64,000 nucleotides of DNA from Liopterus haemorrhoidalis (GCA_963971575.1 OZ020618.1:46886509-46950508), one strand, 5' to 3'. Shown: positions 1-10,929, counted from the first letter of the stretch. Notes: generated from the sequence alone by a model not told the origin. Made by a program: numbers and translations.

Positions 1-129
1 GACAGGTCCTAAAGAACGGAAACATAACCGAGGAAATAACACAAATTTACTTCGCTTTTTCGGGACAATATTCCATTTAATCGGGACAGTAATCGTGTGA
101 ATTCCCTTGGCACCGGGGAAAAATATACT

Positions 130-480
130 ACACAATACAAAATTATTTTGGTTCTAGCAGTTTAAAATCTACAGAAATTCCAGAGCACAGCAGCGACGAT
201 AAAAATTAAATTTCACAAGTTGTTAATTGTCTTAAATTTTCAACAATTGACACCAATTTACCATGTTATGACGAGAATGGAGATTTTCAGGGCGCAATTA
301 CTGAAGGCATTAAATCAAAATATCAAAATTTGGAGGATCCCGACAACAGTGATGATGATGATCTTCCTGTGCGTAACTAACCGTGAAGCAAAAAAATTGT
401 TTGATAGATAACAGCGGTATTTTACAGCAATTCCGCAGAAACAAAAGGCAAACCACAAAGAATTCTTGCAGAATACATAA
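130..480 (+). pseudogene. pogo/Tigger-like transposase, C-terminal remnant
   Basis: Translating this stretch gives the end of a pogo-type DDE transposase. One frame holds CYDENGDF, GAITEGIKSKYQNLED and an acidic DNSDDDDLP tract. The frame then shifts at about 370, and the next frame continues with VTNREAKKLFDR and, after a TAG stop, QRYFTAIPQKQK. The acidic linker followed by a '(I/V)TNREA...L..L..Y' tail is typical of pogo and jerky-like transposases. The catalytic core is absent, lying left of the window or lost. A LINE inserted just downstream (527-1716). A matching terminal repeat seems to lie at 1856-1928. Family assignment rests on these tail motifs only. Confidence 0.55.
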
Positions 481-526
481 TTTAATTTAAGTTTGAACAT
501 TAGTTTTATTTCCGAATTTATAATAA

Positions 527-1716
527 TAATAGTAATAATAACTTTATTTACCAAAATAGGCAAGGCCTAATATACATAAACTTTTTCTTTTTTTTTTACA
601 AAAAAAAAAAAATAATAATAATAATGTTTCCATACATTGTACATCTTAAATACTAACAATCGCAAAAAATATTTTTTCTTAAATAATACTTCCTAATCTA
701 ATAATCCTAACTCTTATTAATTAAATAATTAAATAATTCACGCTTGAACTTATCTAAAGTTAAACATTCATATTTTAAATGATCAGGTAGACCATTATAT
801 TCTTTAAATCCTTTACAGAAAATTTGATTATCGGTTTTAGATAATTTAGTTTTTATGATTCTGAGATCGTTGGCACCTCGGGTATTATAATTATGCACAT
901 CTTTATTATAAACAATATTTTTCTGAAAATATCCCAGTAAACGACCTAGTAAAAATTTATAAATAACGACCATAGCGCCATACTTTAAACGATTTTCTAC
1001 AGAAAGCCAGTTAAGTACACTAAGCATACCCTTAATAGGTGTGTACCTAGACATCTTCAAAATTACCCTCATGCCACGATTTTGTAACTTTTGCAGACGA
1101 TCAATGGAGTTTTTATTCAACAAATAGAGAACTGTTCCACAAAAATCAAAGTGAGGTTGAATTAATGATTTATACAACATAAGAAGAGTTGAAATAGACA
1201 GTTTTTAGATATTCTGCAATAAAATTATTTTTTTTTAGATATTTTATTTATTATGTAAGTTAAATGACTATTAAAATTTAAATGACAATCAACAATGAAT
1301 CCAAGATATTTGATTTCTTTAACAACTTCAATTTTTTCATTAGCTATTTTGATATTAATTATGTTATTGATTTTAGAATATTTATATTTACTTGTGATAA
1401 TCATAGCTTTTGTTTTATCAATATTAATTTTTAATTTATTTTTACAAAAATAATTGTACAATTTATTTAGTTCAGTATGGACTCTATTTATTCCATTGTA
1501 AACATCTTTATCATAAACTGCAACCAAGGTATCGTCTGCAAACATATTAATAAAATCGATATTTACATAATTCTTTATACCATTTACATAAATGAGAAAA
1601 AGTAGCGGACCAAGGAACTTCCTTGTGGAACACCCCAAATGTTACTTAATTTAAAAGAAAAACTTTTACCTATTTTCGTAATTTGGAACCTGTCAGATAA
1701 GTAACTTATTGTTTCA
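527..1716 (-). pseudogene. Jockey-like LINE, 5'-truncated reverse transcriptase
   Basis: The minus strand encodes the palm and thumb of a non-LTR reverse transcriptase. From about 1716 it reads LSDRFQITKIG then WGVPQGSS. A one-base deletion near 1610 breaks the frame inside the GVPQGSxLGPLLF motif. The next frame continues with GPLLFLIYVNG, the FADDT catalytic box and KYLGFIVD (1225-1638). A further break leads to the C-terminal thumb (707-1180) with QPHFDFCGTVLYLL and the DVHNYNTRGAND motif. The 3' end is marked by an AAT-rich tail at 527-545, which on this strand is an (ATT)n tail. It is inserted behind a pogo remnant. Dead: at least two frameshifts and no 5' half. Confidence 0.8.
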
Positions 1717-1855
1717 GAATTGTAATTTATTATGTAATTTATTGTTTCAGAATTTATATTATTTTTTTATTATGTATGTATGTATACGTATAGTTTTGTA
1801 TAATTTATCAAATAAAATATTAAATTACACTAATCCTGTAATTTTTGTGGAAATT

Positions 1856-1928
1856 CGGATAATTGGGCCAGCCGCTTAATCGGGACAAAATGTACTAGTC
1901 CCGATGTGCCCCGATTTAGCGGAATCGA
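1856..1928. repeat. probable right terminal repeat of the pogo-like element
   Basis: The stretch is rich in CGGGAC and CCCGAT words (CTTAATCGGGACA, GTCCCGATG, CCGATTTAGCGGAATCGAC). Read from the right it begins GTCGATTCCGCTAAATCGGG, resembling the end of a pogo/Tigger element. The words ATCGGGACA and CGGGACAATA also occur at 68-95, left of the transposase remnant. The LINE at 527-1716 lies between transposase remnant and terminus. Confidence 0.4.
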
Positions 1929-1930
1929 CT

Positions 1931-2370
1931 TTATCTAATAGGATGTTTTTAACTGATGAAAAAGTTGTTGTAAAATGTTCAATAACTTAATTAGACAATA
2001 ATATTTTGTAATTTTTTAAATATATTTGTGGGTTTCAAATACCTTTTATATCTAAAATAGTTTTGTGTAGAAAATGTCGGATAATACGTCAACATTTTTG
2101 TCTACATGATTGTTTACAGTTTAGAACTTACGTCGAAAAATATTATACTTGATAATAATGGAATGCCACTTGGTACACGTGTTCTTTGCAAAAATAAAAT
2201 CATTTTTACCCGCAGCACCTATATTAAAAATCGCGGAAGATTCGAGATGGTAGGAAAACTATGCTACCAAGTACATATAATAACTATAGTAATTTTCACA
2301 ATTGAACAAAATAGCTACAAACAAATTTCTGGAATAAAGCTTTAGCTACAATTTGCCGCATTGTTGTCTG
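1931..2370 (+). repeat. TTAA-type repeat family X, copy A (partial)
   Basis: This stretch matches, in opposite orientation, the complete element at 15746-16433, and again the split copy at 21540-24960. Shared blocks include CTAATAGGAT near the left end, a GATTGTTTA(C/T)AGTTTAGA block, CGTCGAAAAATATTATACTT, and GCTTTAGCTACAATTTGCC. An ATG-initiated frame at 2106-2345 is present, but the other copies do not conserve it as a frame, so I treat it as non-coding. Only one half of the element is clear. Confidence 0.6.
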
Positions 2371-2495
2371 GTTTGACTGTTTTATATTTTTCAAGGTAGA
2401 TATCAATTATATATCTATACCTTGATGCAAGAACAACCCAAGTCATTTTTGCTACTTCTGAGTAATTCCGCCTCAGATAATTTCTCTAGAATTTG

Positions 2496-3696
2496 TGGGT
2501 CTATCTGTAAAAAAATGTTTACAGTACTGTATCACTATAGCGCTGTAGTGAGCTTAGCACTGTAAAGTGCCAAGTTACGACGGCTCTGTAAATATTGAGC
2601 ATTAGCTATTCGGTAACACATTCTGTAATTTCGGTCGATATAAACTTTGCTTATATTGTAGCTAACTTCACTATGTTTATTTCTAACCTCAAAATTTGAG
2701 GTATTGATCAATGTCATCGATCGGTAAGTGTATATCATATTTGTATATACACATATACTCATGTTTTTTACGTTTGTAATTTTTATTAATTATTATTATA
2801 ATTTGTTTATAAAAATAAAAGTTTCTCTTTGCATCTTATGTATCTTTATTCCAATATAAACATATTTTTTACATCAAATTATACAACGGACTGCTGAACA
2901 TATAAAATACTAATCTGCTTTCCCAAATTCATATCTTGATTAGCTGTTAAAAAAAGTTTTAAATCAGTTTTTGAAAATTTTAAATACTTTTCAAATATTT
3001 TACCATTTGGTACAGGATCTTCATTATTTTCAGGTTCAGGATCTTCATTATTTTCAGGGTCAGGATCTTCATTATTTACAGGTTCAAGCTCATCATCATC
3101 AATCTCAGCATAGTTAGGTATTCTTGCTTTTGTTGCTATATTATGCAAAACTTACCCTTCTTTCACTCCACGGTTTTCTTCCCTCGTAGTGGGGAACTTT
3201 ATATGAATTGGCATTAGATATGTTGTTATCAGATAACAAATTTCTATTATCGATCTACTAACCATAGGCTGGCTCAAAGAAGTGAAATTGTGAGCCCCTG
3301 TAGTAGCCTGATATAAAACCTGTATATAAAAATATAGAAATGAAAACATGTATGCTTAAAAAATGTTTATGTGTGGTTGAAACGTGATATTTTAAGCATA
3401 ATTACCTGTTATGATCCTCTTGTAGTTGTTGCATTAGAAATAGGGCGAAATTTGGATCATTAATTTTTTTTTTAGGTGACACGAACAATACAAACATATA
3501 CAACTTGACTTCTATACAGTACTGTAACTGACTTACGGCCAGAAAAATATCGCCGTAACGTTACAGCAATATTTTACATCGGTGTAGAGTTTCCAGAGCA
3601 ACGCGTGTCAATACAGAATAGCACTTTCCTTACAGCGCTGTATTTTACAAAGTTATAGCGCTTACAGCGGTAGAAACCTCATACAGAATAGACCCA
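2496..3696 (-). mobile_element. PIF/Harbinger element, internally deleted
   Basis: Terminal inverted repeats start TGGGTCTATCTGTA on the left and end TACAGAATAGACCCA on the right, with a further shared block of ACAGCGCTGTA type. Both ends are flanked by TTG, a 3-bp duplication as expected for PIF/Harbinger. Inside are minus-strand pieces of a HARBI1-type transposase (2879-3319) and a possible upstream exon near 3405-3475. The catalytic middle is missing, so the element could move only in trans. Confidence 0.75.
2879..3319 (-). pseudogene. HARBI1-type transposase remnant with core deleted
   Basis: After a splice-acceptor-like ATATACAG the frame reads HNFTSLSQPMVSRSIIEICYL and IKFPTTREE. This corresponds to the HARBI1 segment before the first catalytic Asp ('SQ..VSR.I' then 'I.FP'). 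After ENRGVKEG and a TAA the sequence jumps to VLHNIATKARIPNY, the family's motif near the C-terminus. The whole DDE core is therefore gone, apparently by one internal deletion at about 3150. The tail is an acidic repeat of four NNEDPxP units followed by about 45 residues. A GTAAGT at the junction could instead be a splice donor; the missing core argues for deletion. Confidence 0.65.
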
Positions 3697-3819
3697 TTGA
3701 TCTAAGTTAATTCAAGTTCGCGCTTACTTGACTACTTCCGGTTTTCCTGGCATTTTTTATTATAAGATGAGGAAGTAATGGGATTCGGACTGGTCAGAAA
3801 TTAAAATTAAAACAATATT

Positions 3820-3870
3820 TTAACTTGGCTAACGTTTCGATTTAATATTAAATCTTCATCAGAGCTAGAA
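3820..3870 (-). ncRNA. hammerhead ribozyme motif (HHR1)
   Basis: On the minus strand the core reads CTGATGA (3856-3862), then a perfect stem II of GATTTAATATTAAATC type, then GAAAC and GTT. These are the invariant CUGANGA, GAAA and UH parts of a type I hammerhead with a very short stem III. The flanks GCT and AGC pair as the inner part of stem I. Penelope-like elements and retrozymes carry such minimal hammerheads. Unlike the two other types in this window, this copy has no mirror-image partner nearby. Confidence 0.6.
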
Positions 3871-4004
3871 TGAAAATATAGCTATAATTTAAGATGATAC
3901 AATTTGTTTTACAATATAAAGTATAAGAAATTAATTTTACAAAATTTGATCAATGTCTAACTACAACTAAATGTGAAAAATATGGTAATATTAAAAGATG
4001 AAAA

Positions 4005-4035
<31 letters not shown>

Positions 4036-4238
4036 AATAATAATACAATAAATCACAAATTAAGATTTTTACATACCTATCTTACCTATCATACCAATTC
4101 TTATGAAAAGAAAACTCTTATGTTACCGTAAGTACAACAAATGTGGTCAGCTAATATATTCGATATTCTTTGAGCACGTTGTTTTGATCCCTCTCTTTTG
4201 ATCTCTGCACGTTCAATCCATTTCTTCTCAAAGATATT

Positions 4239-5045
4239 TCATACTTCAGAGGCCAACTTTCTCCAAGAAGGACGATTTGTAGCTGTTTGTTTCCAGAAGG
4301 AGTTCGTTACAATGCGTATTCTAATTATATTTTTGACAGAATCCTTATAACTTTTGCAAGGCGACCCAGAGTTTCTATTACCAAGTTCTAGTTCGGCGTA
4401 CCAAATCTGTTTATAGACCGGGAACTCATGACAGTTTTTGGTCTCCGATATCATACAGCATGCCTTTTGGAGGAGAGAATATTTACTTTGTGACAACAAA
4501 AAAGGGATGGTACTAAACCCCTGCACGCTCTCCGGTCATAGGGAAAATTGCATTTCCACTTAAACACAAAATTTTTGTGCTTTTCTCTGATTTAATATTG
4601 CTTGCCCTTTTGTCAAAAGAAAGTTATAACAAATTTAAAGTCTTTTAAATATATGCATGAGATTCGGAGGTTCCCAAAGGGCACAAACGGTCATGTGATC
4701 TTGTAATAAAAAATATGATTTTCCGCGTTTTCATACAGCATGCCTATAATTAAAAGACTTTAAATTTGTTATAACTTTCTTTTGACAAAAGGGCAAGCAA
4801 TATTAAATCAGAGAAAAACACAAAAATTTTGTGCAAGTGGAAATGCAATTTTCCCTATGACCGGAAAGCGTGCAGGGGTTTAGTAGCATCCATTTTTTGT
4901 TGTCACAGGGTAAATATTCTCTCCTCCAAAAGGCATGCTGTATGAAATCGGAGACCAAAAATGTCATGAGCTCCTGGGTCTATTAGGCAATCGACCATCT
5001 TCCATTCAGATAACGTGAGCTACCCAGCTATCAATTATGTTTTAT
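4239..5045 (-). pseudogene. LINE C-terminal tail, split by a fold-back element
   Basis: The part at 4239-4413 encodes KQIWYAELELGNR, SGSPCKSYKDSVK and FWKQTATNRPSWR. This matches the C-terminal region of endonuclease-reverse transcriptase LINEs ('PKQ.LYGEL..G.R..GRP..RYKD...W...A.DR..WR'). The frame is interrupted at 4414-4982 by a fold-back element. Removing it and one TTA copy joins the downstream MEDGRLPKQ to IWYAEL in one frame. Just before, 4995-5045 encodes SWVAHVI, a TGA (from CGA), then MEDG. No RT palm is present. Confidence 0.7.
4414..4982. mobile_element. fold-back (long-TIR) element F, copy 1
   Basis: The ends read TAGACCGGGA...TCATGACA and TGTCATGAGCTCCTGGGTCTA. The two halves are inverted copies over roughly 270 bp (CATACAGCATGCC, CCTGCACGC, AGTCTTTTAA and others), leaving a short unique centre. 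TTA flanks both sides as a 3-bp target duplication. No ORF of its own. It sits inside a LINE tail. A second complete copy lies at 30256-30823. The 3-bp duplication would fit a Harbinger-mobilised element, which is inference. Confidence 0.85.
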
Positions 5046-5736
5046 AAAATTTACAGGTTATTATAATTTAATTTTTGTTACTATAATTTTAAGTATCGTT
5101 CGCATTGAATTTTAAATGTATTTTTCAGTAGCGTTTCTTTGCAGCATAACAAGTAACTAATAACAATTTTTAGTGCATTTAAAAAAGACATTACTTTTTA
5201 ACAGTCCCCTGTAAAATTTATTTAGTAAAGCTTGCTCTCAGTTTAACTAGTACTTTTACCACAACCAGCAATTCCGCAACACAATTCGTTCTGGTGTGTT
5301 ATGTGGATGTGCGAGATGTGTTATGTCAGTGAATCATCATCATCGCGCTTCGTGCCTGGGGCTGGAGGCACGCGCTCACATGATGGCCACTTCATTAACC
5401 AACGTGGACCGCGAACTCACTGCCCTAGGCGATCATCTGCACAGGGGTGAACTGAAAAAGAAAAAAATACTCAAAATCAAACACTGGAGTATAACATATG
5501 AAAATATTTCTTGATTGTTTATTAAAATTTAGTAAGGTTGTATTCATTAGCAATATAATAAATTTTGTATGTTATAATAAATAAACATATTTTCTTCTTG
5601 TTGTATTGTTATACAATAATTTTGTGTTTGGTACACAGTATTATACACAGAGGTGGTTTTGTTTTGGTTTCAGGTTTGGGCAGCCCCTAAAAAGCTACGG
5701 AAAACTATTTAATTTTTCGAAATAATAACACTGGTA
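5046..5736. other. no recognised gene
   Basis: AT-rich sequence with one more GC-balanced patch at 5290-5460. That patch gives a 72-codon plus-strand frame (5296-5514) with no motif I recognise. It could be an exon or chance, and nothing supports either. Confidence 0.5.
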
Positions 5737-7582
5737 TAGTTTGTTTCACGATAAGTTGAAGTGACTATCTACTTATGGTCCTAAACACAGTGGGTGGTAA
5801 TTACAAATAACAATAATCCCTTGTTTGCACCCATAAACTAGCCAGAGATGTATCAGGTATAAATTACATTACACCATGTAATGACACAATTGTAACAAGA
5901 AATAAACATAAGATATCATCAAAATAAACTTTATTTTTATTATAAATACAATTAATTTATAGAACTAATAATTAAATTTAAAACATTACAATTAGTATTT
6001 AAAACATTACAATAAAATAAATTTTAAATTAAATAATGTTTAAGATAAAAAAAAAAATCTTACAAGTCCAAATCATTCTCTGAATCAGTCTCTAAATTAA
6101 TGATTATAGTACGTTCTATTTGAATATAACTGTCCTCAGTTTTAATAACATGATTTACACAATTTTTCCAACTATCTACAAGGATATTTTCCACTTCTTT
6201 TTTTATAAGTTCTATCACAGTGCCGTTTAAAGTGGGAGAAACATTATTCCGTTTTATTCTCGCCTTTAACTGACTCCACATTTGTTCAATAGGATTGAAT
6301 ATAAAATAATACGGAGGTAGTCGTAACACTGTGTGTCCTTTGCATTGAGCAATATTATCGCAAACATATTCTTTAGAAAAACTATAACTTTTTAATAATT
6401 TAATTAAATAATTTTTTTTATAACTTTCTTCAAAGTAAATATCATTTTTATATAAAAAGTCTTGGATTTCGTTCTTACTGTTTGCACTATTAGGTACTTT
6501 ACTTAGTTGCCGACTATGGTAACTTGCATTGTCCATAACAATAATACTGTTAGCCGGTATATTCGGGAGTAATTTATTTTTGAACCAGTTTTCGAACATT
6601 TCCGCCGTGGTATCGTCATGGTAGTCGAGTCTAGAATCTTTGATATTTTTCGCAGAAAGCAAGAGTGCATTCGGTATCCATCCAGTTTCAGAACCTGCAT
6701 GAAGTATCGTAATACGTTTACCTTTATTAGACGGTGCTCTTGTTTGACATTTATTTGACGTATCCACCCAACCTTTTGAGTTTGTTTCATGTGTGTCGTA
6801 CCAAGTTTCATCTAAATAAATTATTGACCTTTTATCTTCTCTGTATTTTTTAATGTTTTTTAAATAACTTTGTCTCAAAAGTTTTAATCGCTCTGACTCC
6901 ATAATGAACTGCTTCGTATTTAAAGTTTTAAATTGAAACCCTATACTTTTAAGGGCACGCCATAAGGTTTTGGCGTTGGATTAATCTTTAGAGCAATATG
7001 TCCAATGTTGGCACATTTTGTTCGGTTTACATTTGGTAAATTTTTTGTCGTATTACATCTTTCTGGAAACCATCCAAACATTTTAATATGCCTGAATCCT
7101 TTCGTTTTCTTCTCCTATCAATGGATTTATTTACAATATTCTATACTGTTGTCATCGCTACTTTCGTTGCCTTGTTTTTTTTTGCTATATAAATACACAT
7201 TGGCGACAATTTCTTTAGCTTCTACAGGTAAATATATACAAGTTTTTTCCCGATTTTTTTTTATTGTATCTTGCACTATATCATCATCTTCTATCATGGT
7301 CACATAATCATCTGCTTCATTTGCTTGCACAGAAGTTAATTGTTCGTTCCAAGGACGCCACATTTTTCTAACACGTACTGAACTATTTAACACAAATCAC
7401 AAGTTATCTGATGGAAAATTCATAGCGAAGTGAAAAGATATTTAAAACATCTGCAATTTATACCTGATACATCACTGACTAGTTTATGGGTGCAAACAAG
7501 GGATTAGTGTTATTTGTAATTACCACCCACTGTGTTTAGGACCATAAGTAGATAGTCACTTCAACTTTTGTGAAACAAACTA
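5737..7582 (-). mobile_element. IS630/Tc1-mariner element with about DD82E transposase
   Basis: A 1,846-bp element flanked by TA (5735-5736 and 7583-7584). Its terminal inverted repeats exceed 100 bp, beginning TAGTTTGTTTCAC and sharing GTGACTATCTACTTATGGTC, CACCCACTGTGTTTAGGACC mirrored, and TTTGCACCCATAAACTAG. One minus-strand transposase lies inside. The long TIR, TA duplication and wide second-Asp to Glu spacing resemble the DD82E (Sailor) group. That name is from memory of the family and needs alignment. Confidence 0.85.
6060..7393 (-). pseudogene. DDE transposase of the IS630/Tc1-mariner group
   Basis: The catalytic half (6060-6902, 280 aa) is open and has IIYLDETWYD (first Asp), IIVMDNASYHS (second Asp) and YFIFNPIEQMWSQLK (catalytic Glu). 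By my count Glu is 82 residues after the second Asp, far wider than 34 in Tc1 or mariner. The tail is acidic (TDSENDLDL). Upstream the N-terminal helix-turn-helix part is visible but scattered over frames and stops at 6903-7100 (GFQKDVIRQKIY, PTL..LL). A further piece at 7127-7393 begins MWRPWNEQ. Either an intron or decay separates them; stops in between favour decay. The catalytic half alone looks intact. Confidence 0.75.
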
Positions 7583-7839
7583 TAAACAAAAATGAACTTA
7601 ATTTTTGTGATACGGACAAAACATGGTGTATCCCACGTAAATTTGACCTAAAAGCCGAAAATGACCACAGATTTTTTCTATTACCCATCATCTATATTTT
7701 TACTATGAGGTATTTTTGGTTTCTAACGAAATATAGCGATAGACGTTTTATTTTTCATTTTAACTTACTTCAAAATGTTGTTTTTGATGTTTTACGTCAA
7801 TATTTCTTTCTGAAACATCCCTAATTAATGTCCTTCAGT

Positions 7840-8060
7840 GTTCAGCAAGTAAATTTGGGCTCCATTTACATTGATATCGATTTTCCATGGCGGAATATAC
7901 TTGGACCTGTTTTCCTCCTCCCTGAGAGAGATGTTCTTTACAGCTGGACTTAAGAATTCGATCACAAACATCTGTTTGATGTCAATAAATGCGGCACTTG
8001 GAATTTTCCACCACCGATTCTATGTCAAAAGGGACGTACGGTATAACCGGAATTTGGTAA
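7840..8060 (-). pseudogene. Dong/R4-like LINE endonuclease fragment
   Basis: In reverse complement this stretch matches 58140-58365: CATAGAATCGGTGGTGGAAA, GATGTTTGTGATCGAATTC and an AAGTCCAGCTG block. It covers the start of the restriction-like endonuclease domain of that element but is rearranged and full of breaks. An ATT-rich run lies beside it at 8081-8096, recalling the TAA repeat that flanks the better copy. Confidence 0.55.
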
Positions 8061-8159
8061 ATAACATAGGCATGTCTGATTATTATTATTATTTTTATAA
8101 TTCTAATTTGTGTCTAAATCTGTTCTTTTATTTATACGGCCTCATATTTGATTTCTACA

Positions 8160-8740
8160 CGTTTCAAATGATTAGACGATATCCGGAAAAAAATCAATTT
8201 CTGTCTTTCTATCTGTCTGTATGTCTGTATATCTGTCTGTCTCTCTGTCCTGTCTGTCTATCCGAGATTCACGCAAAAACGGCTGGACGCATTTTCGTAA
8301 TTTGGTATGATGATAAGTAAATTCATGTAAATCCAGGATTCGAACATAAGCTAAAAGGCATTTCACAGTTTTTATTCTAAGATAGTTTTGGGGTTAAAAC
8401 TGTTTATTGAAATCTTAAAATATCTCCCTTATTATTGACTTAACAGAAAATATGTGTAACAAAAATTATTTAGAGTAAGAACACATTTTTTTTTTTTTTG
8501 TTCAATTCATTTTTCAATTAGGTAAATATTTGGGTAGTTACGGGGGCACACACTAAAACTAAAATCTACATACATCTCTCTTATTATTGATCTAACGGAA
8601 AAAACTTATATAACAAAAATAGTTTATAGTGAGAAAACAAATCTTTTTTATTATATACACTTTTTCGATTGGATGAATATTTGGAGTTACGGGGGACACC
8701 CTAAAACTATAATCTGGTTTGCTCCCGAAAAATTCAGAAA
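8160..8740. repeat. microsatellite-centred repeat with a duplicated ~155-bp unit
   Basis: A CTGT-rich run (8205-8260) is followed by 'CAAAAACGGCTGGACGCATTTTCG', a phrase recurring in many insect non-autonomous repeats. Then come two imperfect direct copies (about 8416-8570 and 8574-8722) sharing CTTATTATTGA, TAACAAAAAT, GAATATTTGG and GTTACGGGGG. The related phrase ACGGCTAGACC at 13880 may be a fragment of the same kind of repeat. Non-coding. Confidence 0.55.
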
Positions 8741-9353
8741 ACAGAAACCGCAATTATTTTCCTGCCACCTAATAAGTAGAATTAAAATTATTTATTAGAT
8801 TTGCCATGGTTTCATGGTAAAGTATTAACTTAAGGATAACAACGACGTTGGTTAATTTTACTTATTTTTACCGACAACTCCCAATTTTAATTTTTGTGAT
8901 ACAAAAGTGGGCTTTACACGATTCAATTTATTGAACAATAAATTAAAAAAGTTAACATTCAATTTGTGTAAAGTGTAAAAATTTCGTCAATTAATTGATC
9001 AATTTATTTTGAAAATAGAACAAGTTTTATTTTTCATAAATTTTTCAGCAATTTTTTAGGGAATTCTAGGTATATTTTTACCTGTTAAGATATTGCCAAC
9101 TGTTTAGTTGTAGCATAACCTCGAAATATATTGTTTGTGTTTCGTTTTCAAATGTGATCTGTCACATTTGACGTTCACAACTCTCTAACGTTCTAATTTA
9201 CCATCATCTAGGTTATTTCTTATGTTTTTGTTCACAGCTCGTAATTTTCTGAATATTTTCATTTTGATAAATATGTCAAAATGTTTTACAGTTGGTAATG
9301 TAAAAGTTTTCAAAAAAAATTATAAATAAATTGATGTGTGTAAAGTAATGCTT

Positions 9354-9920
9354 CCATAAAAGGTCAATGGAAGGAAAAGTGGGATTCAAATACCAGCCAT
9401 CTAAGATATGTAAAAGAAGATACCAGCAAGTGGCCAAGCAAGAGGAGTCGTAGAGAACAAGTCGTCCTAACTCGACTAAGAATTGGCCACACCTTATACA
9501 CACACAAACATATCTTTGCAAGAGAAAACCACCCCATGTGCAACGTATGTGATACTAGAATCACTATATGTCACATTCTGCAGGAGTGCCCACAATATAA
9601 TACCGAAAGACAGCAAAATAACTTAAAAAACAGTGTCCAAGACATCCTGTCAAATAATAGTGAAAGTGAAAACCAAGTGTTAACCTTTTTAAAAAGCATA
9701 AATATATATGATGAAATATAAAGCCCCCCGATGGTAAATTTAAAATTCACAGTTCAACAAAGTAGATAAACCTAAATGTAGTAAAAATGTTTGAGTTAAT
9801 CTATTGTAATTATGTAATTTTATGTATTGTAACTATGTATTAATAAGTCAGTCAATGTATGTCGGTGCCAATAGTCTCCGTAACTGAGGCACCTTAAGCT
9901 TAAATAAAAAAAAAAAAAAA
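9354..9920 (+). mobile_element. 5'-truncated I-clade LINE insertion
   Basis: The insertion ends in a poly(A) run (9906-9920) and is flanked by GTAATGCTT (9345-9353 and 9921-9929), a target-site duplication of about 9-12 bp. It carries the last about 118 codons of ORF2 and a roughly 190-bp 3' UTR. Confidence 0.85.
9363..9721 (+). pseudogene. I-clade ORF2 C-terminus downstream of RNase H
   Basis: The frame runs from the truncation point to TAA at 9719 without a break. It reads KRSRREQVVLTRLRIGHTL, then MCNVCDTRITICHILQECPQY, the conserved LTRLRIGHT plus CxxC...H...C module that follows RNase H in I and related LINEs. The first ATG (9536) is internal, so the annotated start is the truncation point. 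RT, RNase H and endonuclease domains are absent. The related module at 26081 has the same motifs. Confidence 0.8.
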
Positions 9921-10025
9921 GTAATGCTTTTGTTTCCAAGGTTACCAATAAATTTTTCGATTAATTGACAAAAAAACTCGATTAATTTATTGATCAATTA
10001 ATTGAACTGTGTAAAACCAACTTAA

Positions 10026-10925
10026 GCCATATCAAAGAAATTGTTTCGACCTCGAGTTTTAATATTAAATATGGATATTTGTTTATAGAGGGATAGAAGT
10101 ACCGTTGCGGTTGTTACCGTCGAGAAGTTACGTTATTTTTGTGTTCACCTACTCGTGTAATGATTTCCACTGATCCAACCCTGTTTTTTTTTTTTTAGCT
10201 TCGTATTGGTCTCTCCCTTCGATTCGGACAAGAGCGGGCGAGTTTATTGGAATATCATCGATAGATATTAATTAAGAATTGTCGTTAATGTCGTACACGT
10301 GCGCATTATCTGAATTAAAATGGGAGTTTTGCGTGATTGTTTCAGGTTTTGGAAGGTTTTATGGGGACTTCCACTGAATTGAAAGTGTTTATTCATGTTA
10401 GAAAAATATGGTGGCAGTTACTGAAAGGTGTTTACACTAAAAATAACAAAATGTCTGACAAAAAATAAAAGTTAACTCATTTACTTAGTCATGATAACAA
10501 GACAAAGAAATACACCTTAGTAATTGACAATTAGTTTAGAATAGATCGTCTGAATTAAAAATTTGTAACAATTTACGTAAAATTGTACTGCAAGATAGGA
10601 TATATTTCGAAATTGGCGCCCGCTCCTTGCATATCCTAGACCCAAAATATTGATAACTGACGACAGCAAAATACATAAACAAGGTGTGCAGCCAAATTGA
10701 GTCTGGGGTCTGGACCTAACACTATTAGTTCATTTACTATGAGGTATTACAATTACCGACAAGAAATTATGCAACAGAATCGCAAATAATAAAATTGGAT
10801 AGTGATTTGTAAAAAGAAAAGAACCAGCTTTTCCGTCTCTCGATGTGTACCAACATTGTTTCTCTTGTCTTGTTTCTACAACATTTTTCTTTCTAACTCC
10901 TTTTTCACTTCTAAAACTGCTTCTT
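10026..10925. other. no recognised gene
   Basis: AT-rich, no long frame, no clear terminal repeats. I see nothing that can be named. Confidence 0.5.
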
Positions 10926-10929
10926 TCTC

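Larger units (their letters stand above)
8906..10022. mobile_element. non-autonomous DNA element with subterminal inverted repeats
   Basis: The left end has GGGCTTTACACGATTCAATT followed by ATTGAACAATAAATTAA. The right end, reversed, has GGTTTTACACAGTTCAATT followed by ATTGATCAATAAATTAA. The element is interrupted by an I-clade LINE tail (9354-9920). No clear target duplication, so the superfamily is open. No ORF apart from the LINE. Confidence 0.5.

Noticed and set aside
2106..2345. 79-codon ORF as a gene
   Set aside because: Lies in repeat family X, and the other copies do not keep the frame.
5296..5514. 72-codon ORF as a gene
   Set aside because: No motif, no splice context, single occurrence; retained only as an unassigned GC-balanced patch.
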